DNA of 26,163 nucleotides from Chthonomonas sp. UBA2017 (GTDB taxonomy: Bacteria > Armatimonadota > Fimbriimonadia > Fimbriimonadales > Fimbriimonadaceae), in NCBI GenBank assembly GCA_002335425.1, contig DDCB01000026.1:1-26163 (forward strand), read 5' to 3'. The notes beneath the pieces are model-generated. The model was given only the letters and a program-made list of their open reading frames with translations. It was not told the DNA's origin and ran no database searches. Position numbers and translations under genes: made by a program. The first letter of the stretch is position 1. Each line of letters begins with the position of its first letter. Shown in pieces: positions 14,063 to 21,064 of this stretch.

Positions 14063-15235
14063 TTAGACGCCCGACAGCTGCTTGGTCTGCCAGCTCTTCC
14101 AGTAATTCGGGTCTTCCAAGGCCAGAGCTTGCTCGGTCAGCATCAGCGGGTAGTACGTGTCGAGCATCACCGCGAGCTCTTCGGTCTTGGTCGCTCCGAT
14201 CGAGGCTTCGACCGCGCCAGGTTGAGGCCCATGAGGAATCCCAAGCGGGTGGAGTGTGATGGAGCCTTCTTCGATCCCTTTGCGCGAGCCGAACTTGTCG
14301 TTGCAATAGTACAGGACTTCGTCGCTATCGACGTTCGAATGGTTGTACGGAACGACGATGGCATCTGGATGGAAGTCCAAAATCCGCGGGCAGAAGCTGC
14401 AGATGACGAAGTTGTGGCCGTGGAACGTCTGGTGGATCGGCGGCGGCATGTGGAGCTTCCCGGTGATCGGGGCAAAGTCCTTGATATTGAATGCCCAGGG
14501 ATAGCAGAAGCCGTCCCAACCCACGATGTCGAACGGGTGGAATCGGTAGGTGTATCGCGTATGCCGCTTGCGAGCCTTGACGATCACGTGGAATTCCCCT
14601 TCTTGGTCGTAGGTTTTGAGCTCATGCGGCGGACGGATGTCTCGCTCTGAATAGGGAGCGTGCTCCAAGAGCTGACCGACCTCATTGCGATAGCGATTCG
14701 GAATCTCGATCGGGCCATGCGACTCGATCGCCAACATCATCGTCGGAAGCGAGTCGAACTGCATTCGATAGATCGTGCCTCGCGGAATGACGAGATAATC
14801 GCCAGGCGAAAAGTTGATGTCGCCAAACATCGTCTCGCAGACGCCGCTGCCGTTGTGAACAAAGAGCAGCTCGTCGCCTTCGGCGTTCTTATAGAAGTCC
14901 TTCATCTGCTCGGCGACGTGAACCTGGTACCAGATCACGTCGTTATTTCCCATCAGCGGAATCCGACCAGAAAGGGCGTCGCCCCGAGCGGGCATCGTCC
15001 GGGTCTTCAGGTGACGGTGGCGGAGCGCTTCGTCAGTCAGGAATTTCACAGAGACATCGCCGATGTCTTCCCAACCCGCGACTTCGGTCGGCAGGTTGAT
15101 GTGGTACATCGTCGCCATGGGGCCAGAAAACCCCCGGGTGCTGAAGAGTTGCTCAGAGTAGAGCTCGCCATTCGGCTTGCGAAACTGTGTGTGGCGATAG
15201 CGGGGGAGTTGTCCCAATCGGTGATAGCGCGGCAT
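14063..15235 (-). CDS. hmgA: Homogentisate 1,2-dioxygenase
   Basis: This iron enzyme opens the homogentisate ring to maleylacetoacetate in tyrosine and phenylalanine breakdown. The 390-residue protein is a cupin-fold dioxygenase with FDIVGWDGFCYPWAFN, then HQTFHGHNFVICSF. The likely iron ligands are in YNHSNVDSDE (His and Glu) and GIPHGPQPG (His). It is somewhat shorter than the roughly 440-residue classical enzymes, as in many bacterial relatives. The frame is open 42 codons further up through repeat-like sequence; ATG at 15235 begins the family-like MPRYHRLG. A TACAAT box lies six bases before it, suggesting a leaderless mRNA. No other genes of the pathway are in the window. Confidence 0.9.
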   Translation of the reverse strand: MPRYHRLGQLPRYRHTQFRKPNGELYSEQLFSTRGFSGPMATMYHINLPTEVAGWEDIGDVSVKFLTDEALRHRHLKTRTMPARGDALSGRIPLMGNNDVIWYQVHVAEQMKDFYKNAEGDELLFVHNGSGVCETMFGDINFSPGDYLVIPRGTIYRMQFDSLPTMMLAIESHGPIEIPNRYRNEVGQLLEHAPYSERDIRPPHELKTYDQEGEFHVIVKARKRHTRYTYRFHPFDIVGWDGFCYPWAFNIKDFAPITGKLHMPPPIHQTFHGHNFVICSFCPRILDFHPDAIVVPYNHSNVDSDEVLYYCNDKFGSRKGIEEGSITLHPLGIPHGPQPGAVEASIGATKTEELAVMLDTYYPLMLTEQALALEDPNYWKSWQTKQLSGV

Positions 15236-15241
15236 GGCTTT

Positions 15242-15247
15242 ATTGTA
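15242..15247 (-). promoter_or_regulatory. -10-like box (TACAAT) six bases before the hmgA ATG
   Basis: The minus strand reads TACAAT, AAAGCC, ATG. The spacing places the expected start of transcription at the ATG, so hmgA is probably leaderless. No convincing -35 hexamer is present; the upstream side is the GC-rich hairpin at 15270. Confidence 0.5.
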
Positions 15248-15269
15248 TCGCAGGATGGTGGTTCTGCGG

Positions 15270-15298
15270 GGGCGGCGGCGCAGAGCCGCCCACTTTTT
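15270..15298 (+). repeat. GC-rich inverted repeat followed by a T run
   Basis: gggcggc (15270-15276) and gccgccc (15285-15291) pair around an eight-base loop, followed on the plus strand by five T at 15294-15298. It has terminator form for plus-strand transcription, but no plus-strand gene precedes it. It may be a dispersed intergenic element, or may block antisense transcripts running away from hmgA. Confidence 0.5.
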
Positions 15299-15394
15299 CT
15301 GGCTCGGGGTCGTGCGGCTGCCATCATCTCCCTCGATTCGGGAAGCCTCATCAGGCCTCATGGCGTTCGCTGCGAGATGTCGGCCCTTCAGGCC

Positions 15395-15444
15395 TCCCGA
15401 ACTCCCGAACTCCCGAACTCCCTAACCCACCGAACCCACCGAAC
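15395..15444. repeat. Short tandem repeat (8- and 9-base units)
   Basis: tcccgaac is repeated at 15395, 15403 and 15411, followed by the variant tccctaac at 15419 and two copies of ccaccgaac at 15427 and 15436. It lies in the 219-base gap 15236-15454, which otherwise holds no gene I can support. Confidence 0.85.
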
Positions 15445-15454
15445 CCCTGCCCCT

Positions 15455-15910
15455 CTACCAGTACGGAGGCAGGCTCGCCCCGTCCGCGTTTCGGCTCAGA
15501 GAGTGAACGACGGTGTAGTCCTCCACCTCCCAGCCGTCATCTCCCCGAACCAGGGTGATCGCGAACACAGGTCGCTCCGTAAAGCCAGTCGTCTCCCGCT
15601 CGAGCCCGACGGCGACGACTCGGGCTCGGTCACCGCGCATCGACACGACGCGAAAGTAGCGCAACCCCTCGTTGACCTTTTCGCTCTCAAGAACGCTGGC
15701 GACCGCGTCCTGCATCTCGGCGCTTCGCTGGCGACTGAGGGCTTCCACCCACAGGTACGGCCCCCCAGCGACGAGGAGCAGGCTGATGAAGAAAGCGGGC
15801 CAATGGTTGACATCGCCGCGATTTTGGATGGGCCGCAGGCTCACCCAAAAGCCGCTGATGAGAGCGGCAATCACCAGAGCGGCGAGGAAGTAACCGATCG
15901 ATCCGATCAT
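15455..15910 (-). CDS. Hypothetical membrane protein with two N-terminal transmembrane helices
   Basis: The 151-residue protein starts with a transmembrane helix (5-25, IGYFLAALVIAALISGF) and a second one at about 38-54 (AFFISLLLVAGGPYLWV). A soluble domain of about 95 residues follows (VVSMRGDRARVVAVGLE, VFAITLVRGDDGWEVEDYTVV), built of beta strands. The frame is open upstream into the subtilase gene, but the ATG at 15910, 14 bases after that gene's stop, gives the plausible start. It probably ends the S41/S8 gene train. No family is recognised. Confidence 0.7.
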   Translation of the reverse strand: MIGSIGYFLAALVIAALISGFWVSLRPIQNRGDVNHWPAFFISLLLVAGGPYLWVEALSRQRSAEMQDAVASVLESEKVNEGLRYFRVVSMRGDRARVVAVGLERETTGFTERPVFAITLVRGDDGWEVEDYTVVHSLSRNADGASLPPYW

Positions 15911-15924
15911 GATGAAATCCTTCC

Positions 15925-17532
15925 CTACGGGACGGGTGCGGCGTCGGACGAGGTCACTCTCGCCAGATCGAGGCTGAGTTCGAACGACGTCACCCGCGAG
16001 TTGGAGGCCGAAAGTGCGATCTGGAAAGAGCCGTTTGAGAGCCACTTGGTCAGGTTCGAGATCGGAAGTTCCAGCTGCGATTCGGTGGTGCCCAACCGGA
16101 TGCTCCGCTGGGATCGCCATTGACGGGCCAACGGGTCGAAGAAGTAGAGCTGAGCCAGAACCTGCGTCGAGGCCACCGCTTCGAGATTCAGAACGACCGT
16201 TCCGCCCTCGTTGGGGACTCGTGGACTGAACGGGAGCGTCACCCAGAGGCCCGCCGGTCGTTGGCGCGAGCCTGGACTACTCCGAATTCGAAATCGCTGA
16301 TCGTCGGCGGACTGAAGAAGCGTCAAGAGGCTGCTCTGGTTCGAACCTGTCGTGGTTCGGACGGTGGTGGCAAAGTGCGTGGTCTGGGTGACGGTCGGGG
16401 TCGCTTGGGTCGTCAGTGATTCGGGGACTTGGACCAAACCTTTCTGAACCCATGATCCGATGGGGCGCGCCGACTCTTCGATCCGAGCACGAACCTGGGC
16501 CGGAGTCGCGCTGAGGCCGAGATGTTGCCACACCAAGGCGGCTTGACCCGCGACGAACGGGGTCGCCATGCTCGTCCCATGGAGCTGGCCATATTGGCCG
16601 CTGGGCAAGGTCGACCAGATCGCGGTGCCGGGGGCGGCCACATCGACCCAGGGACCGTGGTTCGAGAACGAAGCACGAGCGTCATTCGACTGGGTCGCCC
16701 CGACACAGAGGACCTCTGGCTGCGCACCGGGATAGCTTTCTGTCGAGCTACCGCTGTTCCCGGCGGCTCCGACCACGAGCGCTCCGCGCTGGACCGCTTG
16801 CCGGATGGCGTTGGCCAGGAGCGTCGACTGCCCCGTTCCGCCGAGCGAGAGGTTGATGACTCGGGCACCTTGATCAACGGCATATTGGATGCCCGCCATC
16901 ACCGTATCGGTCGTGCCGGAGCCTTGGTCGTTCAGAACTTTGACGGCCAAGAGTTGAACATTGGGTGCGACTCCGGCTCCGCCTTGTCCGTTGCCCCAAG
17001 CGGCTCCGACGATCCCCGCCACGTGGGTGCCATGGCCATTGCGATCTTGAAAGTCGCCCGACGAGCCTCCGGTAAAGTTGCTGCCTCCGGCGATTCGACC
17101 GGAGAACTCCGGGTGTCCGGTGTCGATGCCGGTGTCGACCACGGCGACGATGACGCCCAGACCCAAGACCGAATTCCAAACTTGCGGGACGCGGATTTTG
17201 CCGAGCCCCCATTGTTGCGCCATCAGGGGATCGGTCGTTTGAGTGGCGCGAAAGACGTAGTTTGGCTCGACATGCAGGACGCCGGGCAGAGCGCGAATTT
17301 CGGCGAGAACTGATGACATCGAGCGGTTCGTCGAGGCGGGCGGACGGAGCTTGACCACGCCGTCGGTTTGGCTTCGGCTCGCCTGAAGCGCGCCCAGCGA
17401 GCGGACCCTCAGGAGGCTTTCACTGGAGACATTTGGCTCAAATTGGACGAGATATTCACCCGTCCACTCGGGTTGCGCCCCCGCCAGTCCCGCCAAAGCC
17501 CACGCTCCAAATATCCAGCCCCATCGACTCAT
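15925..17532 (-). CDS. Secreted S8 family subtilisin-like serine protease
   Basis: This protease has an N-terminal signal peptide ending near AGLAGAQ (residue 20), then an inhibitor-like propeptide (EYLVQFEP to VLHVEPNYVF). The catalytic domain carries the full triad: Asp134 (VVDTGID), His168 (NGHGTHVAG) and Ser322 (GTSMATP), plus oxyanion Asn260 (AAGNSG). Numbering counts a preceding TTG as residue 1; the ATG at 17532 is the preferred start. After residue ~370 comes a beta-rich C-terminal region of about 160 residues of the kind used for surface attachment or substrate binding. It is probably exported and self-processed. It lies behind the S41 protease pair in the same orientation. Confidence 0.93.
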   Translation of the reverse strand: MSRWGWIFGAWALAGLAGAQPEWTGEYLVQFEPNVSSESLLRVRSLGALQASRSQTDGVVKLRPPASTNRSMSSVLAEIRALPGVLHVEPNYVFRATQTTDPLMAQQWGLGKIRVPQVWNSVLGLGVIVAVVDTGIDTGHPEFSGRIAGGSNFTGGSSGDFQDRNGHGTHVAGIVGAAWGNGQGGAGVAPNVQLLAVKVLNDQGSGTTDTVMAGIQYAVDQGARVINLSLGGTGQSTLLANAIRQAVQRGALVVGAAGNSGSSTESYPGAQPEVLCVGATQSNDARASFSNHGPWVDVAAPGTAIWSTLPSGQYGQLHGTSMATPFVAGQAALVWQHLGLSATPAQVRARIEESARPIGSWVQKGLVQVPESLTTQATPTVTQTTHFATTVRTTTGSNQSSLLTLLQSADDQRFRIRSSPGSRQRPAGLWVTLPFSPRVPNEGGTVVLNLEAVASTQVLAQLYFFDPLARQWRSQRSIRLGTTESQLELPISNLTKWLSNGSFQIALSASNSRVTSFELSLDLARVTSSDAAPVP

Positions 17533-17577
17533 CAATAAGTTCGTTCCACGGCTGAGCCCCGGAATGGGGTGGCGGCA

Positions 17578-18015
17578 TTACGAGGTTTCTGGCGAGAACC
17601 CGAGCGCGAGTTGCATGGCGTCCCAGGCCTCCTCGGTCGGACGCCCCGCCTGAGCTAGGACGACCCCGGCTCGCCAACAGACCGCCACCGCACGCCCATG
17701 ATAGGGTTCGGTCCAATCGGGTTCGGGGACCTGCCAAAGCCAAGTCCGGGGGGCCCGACTCGGGGGCATCAAATCTTCAACGATCTCGCTCGATGCGTGC
17801 ACGAAGCCCCATGAGGCCCACTCAGGCTCGCCAAACCGCTCTTGAACGAGGCGGTGCCAGATTTCAACATCTGAAAACGACTCCGGCCCGACGCCCATCA
17901 CCCAGAGACCGTCATGGACGACCCATGCCCGCCCTCCGACGAGATTCTGCCCGGTCAGGGGGCGAATGATGTCTAGCTGGAGCGTCTGGGTGACATGCGG
18001 TTCTCGCCAAAGCAT
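17578..18015 (-). CDS. Hypothetical protein
   Basis: The 145-residue protein is rich in Trp (10 or so) and acidic, without signal peptide or membrane segment. I see an alternation of strands and helices (RAWVVHDGLWVMGVG, WHRLVQERFGEPEWASWGFV, GRAVAVCWRAGVVLAQAG) but no known motif. The start ATG at 18015 is three bases after the S41 protease stop, so it is almost certainly in the same transcript. It might serve or regulate the neighbouring proteases, but that is only position-based. Confidence 0.65.
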   Translation of the reverse strand: MLWREPHVTQTLQLDIIRPLTGQNLVGGRAWVVHDGLWVMGVGPESFSDVEIWHRLVQERFGEPEWASWGFVHASSEIVEDLMPPSRAPRTWLWQVPEPDWTEPYHGRAVAVCWRAGVVLAQAGRPTEEAWDAMQLALGFSPETS

Positions 18016-18018
18016 AGG

Positions 18019-19314
18019 CTAGGGCGTTGCCGGAGTCGGTGCCGGGGGCGGCGTCGGGGCGCTCGACACGGGTTCCCCCTTCACGACCTTGACCGCGGCT
18101 TGAAGCTGATTGTCGGTCCGAATGTCGCCCACGACAACACCTCGCCGAGTCTCCAGCTCGACTCGGACGTCGGCCTTCAGTCCGCCCGAAACGTACTGGC
18201 CCTCTTCGTCTACGGTCCGACTGATATCGGTCCCGCTCGGAAGGAAGTAGCGGGCGGTTGTGATCTTTGCCGACGATCCGTCCGCCATCGGGAAGACCTG
18301 CTGGACCGACGCTTTGCCATAGGTGTGCTCGCCGACCAAGGTCGCGATGCGATAGTCCTTGAGGACTCCGGCCATGATTTCGGCGGCGCTTGCGCTCTCT
18401 TCGTTGACAAGGACGGCGATTGGGACCTTGAGCTCGCGGTCGATGCCCGAGAAGGTCTTCACGACTTTTTCTTCGCCGTTTCGCCGTTTCATCTTGACGA
18501 CAACCCGGTCGGCAACAAAGCGGGACAGAATCTCGGTGGCAGACTCCAGAAGCCCACCGCCGTTACTGCGCAGGTCGATGATCAAGCCCGAAATCTGGGC
18601 AGACATCAGTTTTTGGAGCGACTCGTCGAACTGAGAGGCGGTCGGCTCGGAGAACTCGGAGATCGAAAGGTATCCGATGGTGGTGCCGGGCAAGATCCGG
18701 CTTTCGACAGTCGGCGTGAAGACCCGAGCCCGACGAATGGTCAGCATGATGGGCTCGTCGACACCTTCGCGCGAGACGCTGATTCGCACCAGGGTGCCCT
18801 CTTCACCTCGGATCTTGGTGACCAGATCGTCGACTTCTTGGTTGGCAGTCGATTCGCCGTCGATGGCGACGATGATGTCACCAGCCTTCATGCCCGCTTT
18901 GTCGGCGGGGCCGTTCGGGAACGGACTCACAATTTTGGCCCCGAGCGGGTCGGGCTCCAGACGAGCCCCGATCCCGACAAAGTTGCCACTGGTGCCCGTC
19001 TGAAAATCGGCACTGATCTTCGGCTCCATGAAGATCGTGTGGGGATCGCCGAGCGAAGCCATAAGGCCGTTCATTCCCGCGTACTTCAGTTGCTCCACGT
19101 CGACGGGGCGATAGTACGAACTGGAGATATGCGTGTAGTGATTCTTAAATAATTGAGTGGGCGTCAGCTGAACGCGCTTCTCGGCGCTGATCAGCCGTTG
19201 AAACGACTCGGCGGAAGGTGCTTCTTGATTCTTGATGTCTTTCCAAGTGAAGCCGACGCAGAAGAACGCCACGGCCCCGACGATAAAGGCGAGGACTTTC
19301 AGGAAGGATTTCAC
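18019..19314 (-). CDS. S41 family C-terminal processing peptidase (CtpA/Prc-like)
   Basis: S41 peptidases trim the C-termini of exported proteins. This 431-residue protein has an N-terminal membrane anchor (4-23), a PDZ domain (about 108-195, GIGARLEPDPLGAKIV, GMKAGDIIVAIDG) and the S41 domain. The catalytic dyad is Ser309 (EESASAAEI) and Lys334 (TYGKAS), 25 residues apart as in E. coli Prc. The C-terminus is Pro/Thr/Ala-rich. The start is GTG, overlapping the stop of the upstream paralogue as GTGA, so the two are translationally coupled. The active site appears complete. Confidence 0.95.
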   Translation of the reverse strand: MKSFLKVLAFIVGAVAFFCVGFTWKDIKNQEAPSAESFQRLISAEKRVQLTPTQLFKNHYTHISSSYYRPVDVEQLKYAGMNGLMASLGDPHTIFMEPKISADFQTGTSGNFVGIGARLEPDPLGAKIVSPFPNGPADKAGMKAGDIIVAIDGESTANQEVDDLVTKIRGEEGTLVRISVSREGVDEPIMLTIRRARVFTPTVESRILPGTTIGYLSISEFSEPTASQFDESLQKLMSAQISGLIIDLRSNGGGLLESATEILSRFVADRVVVKMKRRNGEEKVVKTFSGIDRELKVPIAVLVNEESASAAEIMAGVLKDYRIATLVGEHTYGKASVQQVFPMADGSSAKITTARYFLPSGTDISRTVDEEGQYVSGGLKADVRVELETRRGVVVGDIRTDNQLQAAVKVVKGEPVSSAPTPPPAPTPATP

Positions 19315-20570
19315 GATTTCACCTCAGCTGCGGCCGGCAGGGCGGGTCGGAACTTTCCGACCGGGAGCAGATAGCCGCTCCCATCGGGCAAGACTTTGAG
19401 CTCGTTGTAGGTACGATCTCCGGCCATTCGGGAGCCCTGGAGCTTGGCTTGGCCACGCGTCGAAAGCGCCAAGGCCAACATTTCGGCGGCACCCCGAGTC
19501 GTATCATCGACAACGAGAGTCAATGCGGGGGGCTGGGGATTGCCTTTCTCCACAACGATCGAGACCGGCGGCTTCTTGCGCTCGTTCACCAGGGTGCCGA
19601 TTTCACCTGGTGCGGCTAAGACCTCGAACACGCGACGCAACTCGGCAAGGCTCCCTTCCCCACTTTGGGTCAAGTCGAGAGTCAGCTCAGTTTGGTTCGT
19701 CACCAGCTTTTTCAGTTCAGCTGCAGCACCTTCGATCATCTGAAGACGAAAGGCGTCGCCGGCGGGCCGGACTGCCTTCACCTGCGTGACTCCTTTGTTC
19801 ACCTTGATCGTGAGGGGCTCGCCTTTTCGAAGAATTGCGAGTTCGATCTCTCCAGATCGGCCCAAAATCATTTTTTCCCGGGCCCGAGCGGCAGTGATCC
19901 CCGACTTCGCCTTTTGAGCGAGCTGTTCACGGAGTTCGTCAATCTCGGCTTCGGGTAGCTTGCCCTCGGCGACTTGGGCCTGGAGAGCTCGAAATTCCTC
20001 GATGGTCTCCTTCGTCACCGCCCATTTGCCGTCGATGGCTCGGACCCGGTCCCCGGCTTGGAGGCCGGCTTGCTCGGCTGGACTCCCGGGCATGACGGCG
20101 GTAACCACCAGGCTGGGTGCGATCTGAACGAAGTCGGTGACCCGCTTGCGGTCCTGGATGATCTTGCGCTGGTCCTCGGTGAGTTGGAGAATCACTTCAA
20201 CGCCGATCCCTTCGTAAGTTCCTTTGAGCTGATTGCGATAGCTCTTCAGTTGGTCCGGGGTGAAGAAGGCCGAATCCGGATCGGCCAAGCTCGCCACCAT
20301 CCCGCGCACTGCTCCCACCGCCAGCTTCTGCTCATCACGAACCGGATCGACGTAGGCGTCGCGAAGAAGCTCCGCGAGGTCGAAGAAGTAATCGCCCGCC
20401 GGAACGTCGCCCCGCTCGTCGATCTTCGAAGCCAAAATGGAACGGGACGCATCGGGGTCGGGCAAGACTCCTTTATCGGTACGATCGCGGAGCACGACCC
20501 CGGCGGTGAGACTCGCAAAGAGCGCGATGCCGATTCCGGCAGGGATGAAAAACTTCTTGGCTTGGCTCAT
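19311..20570 (-). CDS. S41-type pseudoprotease (catalytic Ser and Lys both replaced)
   Basis: The 419-residue protein has the same layout as its downstream neighbour: N-terminal anchor (8-27), a helical region with DPDSAFFTPDQ, a PDZ domain (about 120-258) and an S41 fold. The PDZ is interrupted by an inserted charged helix (about 187-235). Aligned with the active paralogue, the nucleophile position is Gly360 (TTRGAAEM) and the general-base position is Asp385 (MAGDRT). These are exactly 25 residues apart, the Ser-Lys spacing, so the fold is kept and chemistry is lost. It may bind the active protease or its substrates as an adaptor. ATG at 20570; the C-terminus overlaps the next start by four bases. 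Confidence 0.88.
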   Translation of the reverse strand: MSQAKKFFIPAGIGIALFASLTAGVVLRDRTDKGVLPDPDASRSILASKIDERGDVPAGDYFFDLAELLRDAYVDPVRDEQKLAVGAVRGMVASLADPDSAFFTPDQLKSYRNQLKGTYEGIGVEVILQLTEDQRKIIQDRKRVTDFVQIAPSLVVTAVMPGSPAEQAGLQAGDRVRAIDGKWAVTKETIEEFRALQAQVAEGKLPEAEIDELREQLAQKAKSGITAARAREKMILGRSGEIELAILRKGEPLTIKVNKGVTQVKAVRPAGDAFRLQMIEGAAAELKKLVTNQTELTLDLTQSGEGSLAELRRVFEVLAAPGEIGTLVNERKKPPVSIVVEKGNPQPPALTLVVDDTTRGAAEMLALALSTRGQAKLQGSRMAGDRTYNELKVLPDGSGYLLPVGKFRPALPAAAEVKS

Positions 20571-20617
20571 TTTGAATCAAAAGGCGTGTCGGACTCTTCA
20601 ACCACTTTACGATAACT

Positions 20618-21064
20618 TTAGTTCAAATCGGTAGGACCATCGGTCTTGGCCACCCGTCTTTCCCGGCGATCTTGCCGGTCTTCGCCGGTTTCGATAAATC
20701 TTGCGAGGATCGCCTCGGCCAGATCGGGCTGGGTCAAGCGCTCGCCGAGGCAGACGATATTGGCGTAGTTGTGGAGCCTTGCGAGCTCGGCCATTTCGGG
20801 GGTGCAACAGAGCGCGGCATGGATGCCCCGATGGCGATTCGCACGGATGCTGATCCCAATGCCGGACCCGCAGATCAGAACGCCGAGATCGCCTCGGCCC
20901 GCCAGAAGCGCTTGGCAGACCTCGTCCGCGGCATCCGGATAGTCGAAAGGTTCCTCGCTTGGAGCACCGAAGACTTCGGTCAGGTGCCCTTGGCGATCGG
21001 CCCACTCAACAAGCTTCTTTCGAAGGTGAATCCCGGCGTGGTCAGATCCGAAGAGCAACTTCAT
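20618..21064 (-). CDS. rpiB: Ribose-5-phosphate isomerase B
   Basis: RpiB interconverts ribose 5-phosphate and ribulose 5-phosphate in the pentose phosphate pathway. The 148-residue protein has the family motifs GSDHAGIHLR near the N-terminus, ICGSGIGISIRANR around the active site, the Cys-containing AALCCTPEMAELARLHNYAN, and IVCLGER. The C-terminal tail (after residue ~125) is short, charged and variable. The ATG overlaps the stop of the HEAT-repeat gene by one base (TGATG). The preceding TTG could also be read as start, adding one residue. Confidence 0.97.
   Translation of the reverse strand: MKLLFGSDHAGIHLRKKLVEWADRQGHLTEVFGAPSEEPFDYPDAADEVCQALLAGRGDLGVLICGSGIGISIRANRHRGIHAALCCTPEMAELARLHNYANIVCLGERLTQPDLAEAILARFIETGEDRQDRRERRVAKTDGPTDLN

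Noticed and set aside
13679..16123. Plus-strand open frames of 323 and 487 codons
   Set aside because: They lie opposite the Xer recombinase, hmgA and small membrane protein genes, cross intergenic repeats, and read as low-complexity Arg/Val/Asp-rich sequence.
17995..19152. Plus-strand open frame of 385 codons
   Set aside because: It is the antisense shadow of the S41 protease, whose motifs are unmistakable on the minus strand.
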